DNA of 64,000 bases from Phoenix dactylifera (lineage: Eukaryota; Streptophyta; Magnoliopsida; Arecales; Arecaceae), in the NCBI RefSeq assembly GCF_009389715.1, contig NC_052404.1, forward strand, positions 8,082,745 to 8,146,744. The letters are read 5' to 3'. Under the pieces are notes generated by a model, which worked only from the letters and a program-made list of their open reading frames with translations, was not told the origin of the DNA and did no database searches. A program made the translations under genes and the position numbers. Shown here in pieces: positions 1 through 10,227 of this stretch (position 1 is the stretch's first letter; every line of letters starts with the position of its first letter).

Positions 1-2
1 GC

Positions 3-1165
3 CTCGCCCCCCGGGAGAGCACTGTGAGGACGGACTTTCTGGTGGTCCGACTGCCCTCGGTCTACAACGCCATCCTTGGGCGGCCAGGGCTGAATGCCCT
101 TCGAGCCGTAGTTTCAACCCACCATCTGCTCATGCGGTTCCCCACCGGCCAAGGAGTAGGCGAGGTCCGAGGAGACCAGCTGGTCGCCAAGCAATGCTAC
201 ACGGCGGCCCACGGAGTAAAGCAACCGACCGAGGCGACAATTCAGCCAACGGGCCCTTCATTGCCTATAGAAACCCTCGATGCGAGGGACACCCTCTGGA
301 AGAAGCAAGTAGAGCCCGGTGAGCTTCTTGTTCAAGTTCCACTAAAAGAAAATTTTTCCGAGCTAACCGTGCAGGTCGGCTCCGGCCTCGGCGCCCGCGA
401 GAGGGATCGCCTCGTCAGCTTCCTGCGGGACAATGCTGACGTCTTCGCCTGGTCGCCTGCGGACGTGCCGGAAATTGACCCTGAGGTCATGGTTCACCGA
501 CTCCAGGTGAGGCCAACCAGCAGGCCTGTAAAGCAGAAGAAAAGGGGCTCCGCCCCGGAACGGCAACGTGCTGCGGCCGAGGAGGTGGACAAACTCCTCG
601 GAGCCGGCTTCATCCGGGAGGTCTCCTACCCGGACTGGCTCGCCAACGTAGTCCTCGTAAAGAAGGCCAACGGGAAATGGCGTATGTGCGTGGACTACAC
701 CGACCTGAACAAGGCCTGCCCGAAAGACAGCTTTCCCCTTCCAAGCATCGACCAGCTCGTCGACTCTACTTCAGGGCACCAACTGCTAACTTTTATGGAC
801 GCCTTTTCAGGGTACAATCAAATCCGAATGGCGCCAGAAGACGAGGAGAAGACGGCCTTCATCACCGACAAGGGCACCTACTGCTACAAGGTGATGCCCT
901 TTGGCCTGAAAAACGCTGGGGCCACCTATCAGAGACTGGTCAGCCAAATTTTCAAAGACCAGATCGGCCGAAATATGGAAGTCTACGTGGACGACATACT
1001 GGTGAAAAGCCGAGCGGCGGAACACCACATAGCCGATCTCGACGAGACATTCGTCAAGCTCAGAAGATACAAAATGAAGCTCAACCCGGCGAAATGTGCG
1101 TTCGGGGTCACCTCGGGCAAGTTCCTGGGTTTCATAGTGACCCAGCGCGGAATTGAAGCCAACCG
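3..1165 (+). pseudogene. pol: Tat-type gypsy pol, 5' part: protease end and reverse transcriptase
   Basis: The reading frame is open from the left edge (codons start at base 3), so the true start is upstream. It opens with the end of a retropepsin domain (motif ILGRPGLNALRAVVSTHHLL, bases 72-131). A reverse transcriptase follows with KWRMCVDYTDLNKACPKDSF, MDAFSGYNQI, VMPFGLKNAGATYQ and the catalytic YVDD at bases 984-995. The product would copy element RNA into cDNA in the cytoplasm. At about base 1165, just after GFIVTQRGIEAN, the frame is lost by what looks like a one-base deletion, and homology continues in another frame. The copy is therefore broken between RT and RNase H. Confidence 0.93.
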
Positions 1166-3544
1166 GAGAAAATCCGGGCACTGCAAGAGATGTCGCCTCC
1201 GAAGACAGTTAAGGAGGTGCAGCGGCTCGCAGGGCGAGTTGCCGCCTTGGGAAGGTTCGTCTCTCGATCAGCCGAGCGCTGCCTTCCTTTCTTCAAGAGC
1301 CTCAAACGGCCGAAAGACTTCCGGTGGTCAGAAGAATGCCAGCGAGCCTTTGAAGAGCTCCGGAGCCTTCTGGCCTCTCCCCCGCTGCTCACCAAGCCCC
1401 AGAAGGGCGAGGTCCTTTATTTATACTTGTCCGTCTCCCCAGCTGCAGTGAGCTCAGTCCTCGTCCGGGAAGAGGACAAGCTCCAAAAGCCGGTCTATTA
1501 CATCAGCCGGGTTCTCAGGGATGCTGAGACCCGATATTCTAAACTTGAGAAGACCATCTTCGCTCTCATCATCTCGGCTCGGAGACTCAGGCCTTACTTC
1601 CAAGCCCACACAATAGCTATATTGACCGACCAGCCTATGAAGCAAATATTGCAAAGGTCGGATCGTGCGGGGAGGATCGCCAAATGGGCGGTTGAGCTCG
1701 GGGAATTTGACCTCGAGTATCGGCCCAGGCCGGCTATCAAGGCCCAAATACTCGCTGACTTCATCGTGGAGTGTACTCTGCCGGACGACCCCGAGTTGCC
1801 ACCCGTATCTGCGGAGGAAGCCCCGAGGCAGCCATGGGTCCTGCACTCGGACGGGTCTTCAACCTCGGGAGGTAGCGGAGCCGGACTCATCCTCACCAGT
1901 CCAGACGGAGTAGTGGCCGAGCAAGCCTTGCGCCTCGAATTCCCGGCCTCGAACAATGAGGCCGAGTATGAGGCTCTCATCGCCGGGCTCAAGCTGGCGA
2001 AAGAACTGAAAGTGGAAGACCTGACGGCCTTCAGCGACTCCCAGCTAGTAGTGAACCAGATCCAAGGAGACTTTGAAGCTAAAGAGCCATCCATGCAAAA
2101 GTATCTCCAAAAGGTGCGGGAACTTACGTCTGCCCTGAATTCTTTCAATATTCAGTACATTCTCAGGGCGGAAAACTTCAGGGCAGACCAGCTGTCCAAA
2201 TTGGCAACCTCCCGCATGAGCGAGCTTCCCAAGGGAACAATGCTCGAGTATCTTCAGATCCCCAGCATGGAGGAACCCGAGCCTACCATGTGCATCGACT
2301 CCGAGCCAAGCTGGATCGATGGGCTCGTCTGCTACCTCCAAGACGGGACCCTACCTCATGACGAGACGGAGGCTCGCCGAATCAAGCGCCAAGCCCCCCG
2401 GTATGTCCTGTACGAGAATAGACTTTATCGTCGATCATTCACTTCTCCCCTTCTTAGATGCCTCCGCTCCTCCGAGGCGGACTATGCCCTCCGAGAGGTC
2501 CATGAAGGGATCTGCGGAAATCACATGGGGAGTCGGGCACTGGCCCACAAGATCCTGCGGCAAGGATATTACTGGCCCACACTCCAGAAGGATACGATGG
2601 ATTTCGTCCGGAAATGCGATCGGTGCCAGCGAAACGCCAATATCCAGCGCCGACCTTCGGCCCTGCTGACTTCTATTATCGCCCCCTGGCCATTTGCCCA
2701 ATGGGGGATCGACATCCTGGGGCCCTTTCCCCAAGCCTCCGGACAAAGAAAGTTCCTGGTCGTCTCCATCGACTACTTCACCAAATGGGTCGAGGCCGAA
2801 CCCGTCGCCCGGATCACCGAGCAAAAGATGCGGGACTTCGTGTGGAAGTCCATAATCTGCAGATTCGGACTACCCCGTATCCTTATATCCGACAATGGTC
2901 GACAATTTGACAATGTTCATTTCAGGGAATTTTGCTCCGAGCTCGGCATTGATCACCGCCTCACCTCGGTTGCTCACCCCCAGACAAACGGAGAAACTGA
3001 GGTAACTAACCGCACTATTTTGCAGGGACTCAAGGCTAGGCTTGATCGGTCCAAAGGACAGTGGGTCGAGGACTTGTACAATGTCCTTTGGGCGTACCGG
3101 ACCACGTTCCGACTGCCCACGGGAGCGACCCCCTTCAACCTAGCATACGGCACTGAGGCCGTCATCCCGTTGGAGATCGGCCTGCCTTCTCCAAGGGTGG
3201 AGCATTATGACCCCGACACCAATTCCTCCCAGCTCAGGAGCAACTTGGACCTCGTCGAAGAGACACGAGAGGTCGCCCGGGTCCGCATGGCAAGATACCA
3301 ACAGCGAACGGCCCAATACTACAACTCCAGAGTCAAGCCCAAGCTCTTCAAAGTAGGGGACCTCGTCCTCAGGAGAGCCGAGGCTTCTCAACCGACCGAG
3401 CAAGGAAAGCTCGCCCCGAATTGGGAAGGGCCGTATAGAATCGCCCGGGTACAACGACCAGGGGCGTACAAATTGAAGTCCTTGGAGGGGACTCTGATCC
3501 CGCGAAGCTGGAACTTCGAGAATCTACGAATGTACCACCAATGA
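1166..3544 (+). pseudogene. pol: Tat-type gypsy pol, 3' part: two RNase H domains and integrase
   Basis: Continues pol in the second frame; the first Met is at 1190 and the stop TGA at 3542-3544. Counting from that Met, a gypsy-type RNase H covers about residues 75-195. An archaeal-type RNase H follows (about 216-345), with catalytic Asp221 in LHSDGSS and motifs NNEAEYEAL and FSDSQLVVNQI. Integrase begins with an HHCC zinc finger (His438, His445, Cys476, Cys479), then a DDE core (Asp508 in WGIDILGPF, Asp568 in ISDNGRQF, Glu604 in NGETEV, with 35 residues between the last two), and ends in a C-terminal region with the GPYRIARV motif. No stop interrupts this half. The dual RNase H places the element in the Tat lineage. 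Confidence 0.93.
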
Positions 3545-3659
3545 AACCCCTAGGGGTTCAAGACAATTAGGACAATGGATTCAGCTTCCTTTTTGCAAAT
3601 AATTCTCTCATTTTGATGACTGTAATTCTCTTCTAATGTTGGGTCGTCTGTGATCCTCA

Positions 3660-4765
3660 GATTTTCCGGCCAAAATCGGGATGCCCCGAGGCTCGACCGT
3701 AGAGTCCCAAACTCCCTCGACCTCGAGAAGTATCGCAGGACGACGAAACGTCGACCGGCGCAAGATTCCCTCGACTAAGGTCGGGATGCCCCGAGGGTCG
3801 ACCGTAGAGTCCCAAACTCCCTCGACCTCGGGACGAAGCCGTGAGGGGTGGAAAGGGTGGTTCCACCCGGGGCGCCACAAAGTGGACCCCCGGGAGCGGT
3901 CGACGATCCCCGATCCCCTGACGAACGGTTCCTCGACTAAGGTCGGGATGCCCCGAGTGTCGACCGTAGAGAACCAGACTCCCTCGACCTCGGAAAGCGT
4001 CGCAGGTTGGTAGAGCGTGCCCAGACCCACCGACCTGACGAACGATCCCTCGACTAAGGTCGGGATGCCCCGAGGGTCGACCGTAGAGTCTCAAACTCCC
4101 TCGACCTCGGGACGAAGCCGTGAGGGGTGGAAAGGGTGGTTCCACCCAGGGCACCACAAAGTGGACCCCCGGGAGCGGTCGACGATCCCCGATCCCCTGA
4201 CGAACGGTTCCTCGACTAAGGTCGGGATGCCCCGAGTGTCGACCGTAGAGAACCAGACTCCCTCGACCTCGGGAAGCGTCGCAGGTTGGTAGAGCGTGCC
4301 CAGACCCACCGACCTGACGAACGATCCCTCGACTAAGGTCGGGATGCCCCGAGGGTCGACCGTAGAGTCTCAAACTCCCTCGACCTCGGGACGAAGCCGT
4401 GAGGGGTGGAAAGGGTGGTTCCACCCGGGGCGCCACAAAGTGGACCCCCGGGAGCGGTCGATGATCCCCGATCCCCTGACAAACGATTCCTCGACTAAGG
4501 TCGGGATGCCCCGAGTGTCGACCGTAGAGAACCAGACTCCCTCGACCTCGGGAAGCGTCGCAGGTCGGTAGAGCGTGCCCAGACCCACCGACCTGACGAA
4601 CGATCCCTCGACTAAGGTCGGGATGCCCCGAGGGTTGACCGTTGAGTTCCAAACTCCCTCGACCTCGGGACGAAGCCGTGAGGGGTGGAAATGGTGGTTC
4701 CACCCGGGGCGCCACAAAGTGGACCTCCGGGAGCGGTCGACGATCCCCGATCCCCGAAGCGGACA
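3660..4765 (+). repeat. 279-bp tandem array in the retrotransposon 3' spacer
   Basis: The word cctgacgaacg(g/a)ttcctcg recurs exactly 279 bp apart (3917, 4196, 4475). Each unit holds two diverged half-units, each beginning near tcgggatgccccgag and spaced about 162 and 117 bp. There are about three full units plus partial ones at each end. Long reading frames across the array on both strands come from a GC-rich unit whose 279-bp length is a multiple of three; they are not genes. Arrays in the 3' untranslated part of Tat elements are known as a source of satellite DNA. Confidence 0.92.
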
Positions 4766-5869
4766 ATACTTTCTGAAGCAGAGCTCTGCCATTGAACTAG
4801 CGCGCACCCTACTTCGGTAGAGCGCCCACAGGCCCGCCGACCTGACACAAGACTCCTCGACTAAGGTTGGGGCGCCCCGGGGTCCGACCAGAGGGTCTCA
4901 AGCTCCCTCGACCTCGAAAAGAACTGTAGATCAATAAAGCCTCCCCAGATCCTCTCAACTTCGGTGGGTGTCGTCGGGTCCGTGAGAAGCCCGAGCCCCC
5001 TTACAAGTCAAAATGACTCCGGAGGATGACGAGGAAGGGAAGCAACCTACTCCGCCATGTGAAACACAACTCCGAGAATGCAAGAGGTACATCTAACTCG
5101 ATGCCCTCCTTGTCAAATTTTATCTACATACCGCTAATCATCTAACGTTGGAGTCCTATCTCGCCCCAAAGTCGGGCTACTCCAATGGGTCGGCTTAAGA
5201 CCGATCTCCTAACTACATTATGCATGCTCCGTTCGACAAGTCTCCACTCGTCAAGTCTCAACTTGAACAAAGTCTTCGTAAGTTAGGGCCCAACTCGGCC
5301 CCCATACATAGACTCCGATGTCTAGCTGAGAAAGCGGTCCCGGCCGCGAGTGCACCAGCCGAACACAGACACTAAGGCGATCTTCAGAGATTCCAGCCTT
5401 ACTCACTGAAATCTCGGTAGAGTCCGAGAACAATGACTATGAAAACCTTCGGCGATAATTCGACTATTAGCCCGCGCTCCCTACAAAGGACCCGGAAGTC
5501 AAGTTCGGAAACCCGACTAGACTCCCCCGAATAGCGGCACGAACAGACCTAGCCCGGTCTTACTCGAAGGGCTAAGGCCCGACCTCAATGCCTTGGGATT
5601 TCCCTAAAGGCCGAACGTGACGACTTTCGCGATTCTAAGATCCGAGTTATAGGACTTAGGAAAATTTTCTGGAAACCTAAGCTCGGAGCTCCCTTTGCTC
5701 GGAATGACTAAGATCCGAGAAGGCTAAGATATAACTCAGGAAAAGGGCAACTTCGTTAAGTAGCCCGAGAACTAAAATACAGAGTTAGAGGTCGTCGAGG
5801 CGGTTAGCTAAAACTCTAGCCTCATTCACGACAAGAAAGGGAAAGACGAGCACAAAATGACAAAAGTAT
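4766..5869. other. retrotransposon spacer without a recognisable gene
   Basis: Lies between the tandem array and the antisense gene. It starts with one more diverged array-like half-unit (about 4850-4915). Words such as ccgag, tcgg and ctcgg are frequent, as elsewhere in this element. I see no protein-coding homology on either strand. Confidence 0.6.
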
Positions 5870-5942
5870 TTTTTATTGACAAAGGGCCGGAAGGCCAATT
5901 ACAAAATTGGAGGTCGGCCATTCAAGAGCCGACCTCGGATAC

Positions 5943-6335
5943 AATGAAAAAGAAAAAATACGCCAAGTCTTAAGCGGCGGCAGTAACATCCGCGGGGTCG
6001 TCCGTGGCGATGGCCTCGGGACCTTCAGCCGGCACAGGCTCGGGGTCTTCTCCAACTGGCTTAGCACTTCCCAGATCATGCCATCCCCCTTCCCGTTTCA
6101 AGTCAGCACCTTTCTTTCTCCCTGACTTGTCTTGCCCACGCTTCTTTAGCATCTCTATCAGGGAAGGATCCATCTTCTCCACCTGTGCCTCCACGATCTC
6201 GTCCGCTTACATGAAAAAATGCGCCAAGCCTTAAGCGGCGGCAGCTACATCCGGGGGATCATCTGGCACTGTGATGACCTCGGGATCTTCAGCCGGCACA
6301 GGCTCGGGATCGGGGGCAGGGGCCTCGGGTGCCGC
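5943..6335 (-). repeat. tandem duplication of the antisense gene's last about 110 bp
   Basis: The block from 6222 onward (gccttaagcggcggcag, the stop codon and C-terminal tail) recurs 261 bp away at 5961 (gtcttaagcggcggcag), with the same DPEPVPAE coding stretch. The downstream copy could encode another tail ending VTAAA instead of VAAAA, fused to a basic segment (KKRGQDKSGRKK) at 6194-5970. It may be a leftover of unequal exchange or an alternative 3' exon. I cannot tell which. Confidence 0.75.
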
Positions 6336-8355
6336 CTCCGGGACGCCGTCCGTCTCGGCCGCCGGTGCCGCCTCCAGGACGCCGTCCGCCTCGGCCCCCC
6401 TCGTCGAAGGCTCGGCGGGGTCTTGTTCGTACAATCCCGCCTCGGATGTCAAAATGGCAGGAATGACTTCCGTGTCAGACCCGTAGCCCAGGTTCATCTT
6501 CGGACGGATCGTCGAAAAGTCGTACTGGGGGCAGTACCGGATCACCTGCAGCCGGAAGTTCTCGAAATCCCTGAGAAACCCGTCGACCGTCTCCTCCTCT
6601 AACATGTCGCGGAACTCCTGCGACCCCTTGAAGAGCTCCACGGCATGATCAGCTCGCTCGAGTGCCCTCCTCTCTCGGGCCTCGAGCTGCTCGATTCGGA
6701 GGCGGGAAACCCCGTCCTCATACTTGAGGCCCGCAACCTCGGATTGGACCTCCCCCAAGCGCGCCTCCGAGGCGCGCAAGGCCGACCTGGTTAGGGCATG
6801 AGCAGCCTTCTCCTCCTTGAGCCCCTCCGCCATAGCGAGGCGCTCGGCCTCGGTGGCCGCCCTCCGAGCCTCGGCCTCGGCCAACGCCGCCTCCAGCTCG
6901 GCGATCCTTTTCTTGGCCGGCTCCAATTGCCGGCTGACCCGCCGGGTCTCTTCCTGACATCCCCGGGCGATGAACACCAGGGAATCGAGCTCGTGAATAT
7001 GCTGTAAAGAAAGAGACAAAATGATCGTGAGTTAAAAACATCTGGACTCGCTAATAACTTTAAGGAAATCAAGAAAAGGACTTACCCGGGCAGTGTTGCA
7101 GTAGGCACTGTCAACAATGTCCTCCAACGGAATGTTCCGGAACTCGGCCCGGTCCGCCGGAAGCATCGCACGCCGAAACACGACGCGTGCGACCTCAGCA
7201 TCATGAATAGCCGAACTCCCCACAGGGATAGGGGAGTCCGGCTCATCCGCCTCCTCTTCGAAGTACCTTGAGGAGCTCGGCGCGTCCGGCCTCGGGACCC
7301 TGGGGCCGCTTGCCTCAGGGCCCCTGGTCGGCTCGGGCCCCGGGCGCTGTGAGGAACCCGAAGCCGGGCCCTCCCGCTGGGAAACGGGGGCAGGGCAAGG
7401 AGGGGCCGACGGGCCCGCGTCGTCGACGACCCGCGCCCGCCTCGGGTCGGCTGAGGAGGCCCCCGCCTCGGGGCCGCTCGTCTCGGCCGACGTAGAAGCG
7501 CCGGCCAGCCTCGCCTTCTTCCGAGGCTGGGGCATAGCTCCCCCGGCCTCGGCCTCCCGCCTCCTCAGGCGAGAAAAAAGCGACGTGTTGCTGGTCGGCA
7601 TAAGGGGAATATCTGAAATCAAAAATATCATCAAGTGTTAGACCATTAGCAGTAAAAACAAAGGACAAGAAAAAAAAAGTAATGTAACTACCCTTACCCT
7701 CGGGGCGCGCCGAGCTCAGACCCACGCTCGCCAGGGCGTCCTCCCGTAGGAGCTCGGTCAGGTCGTAGCCCTTCCCGAGGGCTCGGAGAGAATCCAGGGT
7801 CCTCTGCTCCCTCCCCGAGGGCTCGGAGAGCTTGTTAAGGGCCTTCAACCGAGGGTGTCCCCACCTCGGATTAAACCCCCACGGCGCCTCAGACGCCAGA
7901 AAGAAAAATTTTCCCTTCCACTCGTGTATAGAGGAAAGGGCCCCGCGGAAGAGCGACATACCGCCTCGGAAGGCAAAGTATAGCCACTCCGCGTCCGCCG
8001 GGTTCTTCTTCAACAGAAAACACCGGCGGAAAATACTCACTGAAATCGGGACCCCATGCCCAAGGCACAGAGACAGGAACCCGATGATGGTTCTCCACGA
8101 GTTCGGAGCGAGCTGTGCTGGGACAAGTTGGTACTCGACCAGCAAGTCGTTCACAAACCTGTGGACAGGGAACCGCAGGCCGGCCCAGAGGGTCTCGCGG
8201 TGAATCGCGATCCGACCTGGGGGCGGTCGCGTCACCCTGTCTTCCGGCCCCGCAGTTTCGAGACGAAACCCGGGCTGGAAGAAAAACCGGGAGCGGATTA
8301 ACTTCAACTCCTCCCCTGACAGGCTGGACCCTACCTCCTCCGGACCAAGACCCAT
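6231..8355 (-). CDS. antisense spliced gene of the Tat retrotransposon (putative gypsy-type transposon protein), 651 aa
   Basis: Three exons on the - strand: 8355-7698, 7612-7086 and 7001-6231. Splice sites are canonical (donors GGTAAGG and GGTAAGT; acceptors TTTCAG and TTACAG) and the frame is kept: 658 nt, then 527 nt making 395 codons, then 771 nt with stop TAA. Exon 1 matches the plant family annotated as putative gypsy-type transposon or transposase-28, with WAGLRFPVHRFVNDLL and LAPNSWRTIIGF. Exon 2 is Pro/Ser-rich with a basic patch (MPQPRKKARL). Exon 3 starts with a long heptad-rich coiled coil (IAELEAALAEAEAR onward) and ends in a Pro/Glu/Ala-rich tail. The function of this family is unknown; despite the name, I see no catalytic motif. 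Intact splicing and frame suggest recent activity. Confidence 0.85.
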
Positions 8356-8570
8356 TTTACAGGAGCGAAGTGAAATCGAAAGCAGAGAATGAAAACTGGG
8401 GAAGAAAAAGGAAGGGGAACCCTAGCAGTTGCAGGGTAGGAACCTACTAGACATCGCCGGAAATCGCTCCGGGCACCAACGGCGAGGTTCAGTTGAGGAA
8501 GGAAGCGAGGGAGAAAGACAACAAAAATAAGAAGCAGCCAAGTAAAACCTTTAGGGCAAACTCGAGGGGT

Positions 8571-8577
8571 TTATATA
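8571..8577 (-). promoter_or_regulatory. TATA box of the antisense gene
   Basis: TATATAA on the - strand, about 215 bp upstream of the antisense ATG at 8355, in a GC-rich flank. Position and strand fit a dedicated promoter, with transcription starting near 8545 and running against pol. Confidence 0.6.
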
Positions 8578-9246
8578 GACCCCCTCGGCGGTCCAGATCG
8601 GCAGGGTCGGTTTCCATCCCCCGATCGGATTGCGCCACGTGTTGACCTCGGAGACCGAGGCACCGTATTCACTCCGGATCAATAAATCGGGTACGAAATC
8701 GAAGCCCTGTCCCATCGGATCTCGGGGCCTCATTATGGGTCCGCAGAATCGAATCGCCTTGAAGAACGAACGGACGGCACCTCCGCTCCCCTCATTTAAT
8801 AAGGCCCTGGGGCACGTGGAGCCCCGACATAGCCTTCACCTCGCCGGATCCATGATCCAGTAATACGAGATCGAAAGCGTCCGATCCTAGGTCATGCCGC
8901 GTGTCCGTTTTGAACCCCGTAACGGCACGCTCATTGATGAGCGGGGAATTCCGATTACGGGATCGAGGCGTCGCCTCATTGAGCCCGAGGACCCTCATCA
9001 TGGGTCCGCCGCACGAAGCGGTCTTGGCGATCCAAGAGACGCCACCCCCGTTACATCCGCTCCGAGAAACGTAAGGATACGGGCTCCACCATAAGTTCGC
9101 TGAATAAAGCAACCTCGAAACGCCCAAGGGCGCGGGTCTCGCCATAAACACTCCGAGAAACACGAGGGCGCGGACGAGATTCGCCCCCTAACTCTAATGA
9201 CAGACTTTACTTCCCACGTCCGAGCCCGCAAGCCGCTCGAACTCGG

Positions 9247-9260
9247 AAGTCGGGGGGTAG
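9247..9260 (+). other. polypurine tract
   Basis: aagtcggggggtag directly abuts the 3' LTR start at 9261. This is where plus-strand cDNA synthesis is primed. Confidence 0.75.
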
Positions 9261-9530
9261 TGTTGGAGGAATAAGATTTTTCCCCCAAGTGACACGAATG
9301 CCTCCAAGAAGCCGCACAATCGCCGACCCTGAACAGCCGAAGTCGGCGTCCGACCTCGGAACGCCCGACCTCAAGACATCCGACCTAGGAAAATCTTGAT
9401 GCTCAAGGTCTACCCTTGTCAGCCACCTACTACGGCCGTACTCCCCCGAGGTCCAACTGAGGACCATACCCTGCCACTGCTTCAGCATTTATTGCGCATG
9501 GCCGCTGTAACCCTCCGGTTCACTCTACAA

Positions 9531-9646
9531 TTAATGTGGATCTCCGGCTTACTCCACCATTAATGCGGATCTCCGGCTTACTCGACAATTAATGCGGATC
9601 TCCGGCTTACTCCACAATTAATGCGCATGGCTCCTGACATCTACGG
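9531..9646 (+). repeat. 29-bp tandem repeat in LTR U3
   Basis: Units start with ttaatgcggatctccggctt at 9531, 9560, 9589 and 9618, exactly 29 bp apart, with the last unit diverged. Placed 250-350 bp before the LTR TATA box, they resemble enhancer-type repeats of plant LTR promoters. Confidence 0.85.
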
Positions 9647-9890
9647 ATCCTCGGCTCTCCACGGCAAGTTAGCCCAGCAGAGTCTAGTCAACCATGATAA
9701 GTCCCCGATCTCGGCCATACCCCCGACACCGATGCAATAATTCGCCTGGCAGCGCCCCAATTCAGGTCGTACGACGACCTCACCGCCGACATCGATGTAA
9801 TAATTCGCCTGACCGTGCGCCGACCTGGACAACATGCCAAGCCGTACTACGGCCTCGCCCCGTTACATCACAGGTACACCGACCCCCGCC

Positions 9891-9897
9891 TATAAAA
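9891..9897 (+). promoter_or_regulatory. LTR TATA box
   Basis: TATAAAA followed by gga, 630 bp into the LTR and followed by a run of G residues near 9920. It marks the U3/R boundary region and is the likely promoter of the full-length element RNA. Confidence 0.7.
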
Positions 9898-10227
9898 GGA
9901 AACCTTGGCTTCTCAGGCGGGGGGGGGGGAAATTACACGCTCTACAAACACTTTATCTCCTCTTCAACACTATTTGCCCCCTCCCTGACTTGAGCGTCGG
10001 AGGGCCGGCGCCGGAAGACCCGACCACCGGCTTGTTTGCAGGCACACCAAACGGAGGACGCCGCTCGCCGACGGATCGCCGCCCCGCCGTGAGAACCCCC
10101 AGCTCCCTCTTTCCGGCCACCCCAAGCGGAGGACGCCGCCCGCCGACTGGTCGCCGCCCCGCCGTGGTGACCCGCTGCTCCCTCTCACTCGACCGAAGAT
10201 TGCCCCCGGGTCCAATTTCCAGCAACA

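Larger units (their letters stand above)
1..10227 (+). mobile_element. Ty3/gypsy LTR retrotransposon, Tat lineage, 5' part outside window
   Basis: One large element fills the left end: pol (protease tail, RT, two RNase H domains, integrase), a long 3' spacer with a tandem array, an antisense spliced gene, a polypurine tract and the 3' LTR. The second, archaeal-type RNase H and an antisense gene between pol and the 3' LTR are known hallmarks of plant Tat elements such as Grande and RIRE2. The 5' LTR, primer binding site and gag lie left of the window. The right flank begins attta at 10228, so a matching attta would be expected just left of the 5' LTR. One frameshift in pol suggests that this copy is no longer autonomous, although most domains are otherwise open. 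Confidence 0.92.
9261..10227 (+). repeat. 3' LTR of the Tat element, 967 bp
   Basis: Begins TGTTGGAGGAATAAG and ends CCAGCAACA, so the ends are the inverted pair TGTTG/CAACA. It follows the polypurine tract directly. Inside are a U3 region with four 29-bp repeats, a second diverged pair of about 60-bp units at 9722-9820 (spatcaataattcgcctg-like words), and a TATA box at 9891. Reading frames across it are fortuitous. The 5' partner LTR is outside the window, so insertion age cannot be estimated. Confidence 0.9.

Noticed and set aside
3657-4807. Long reading frames (up to 369 codons) on both strands across the 279-bp array
   Set aside because: The repeat unit is a multiple of three and GC-rich, so frames stay open by periodicity; products are pure repeats with no domain.
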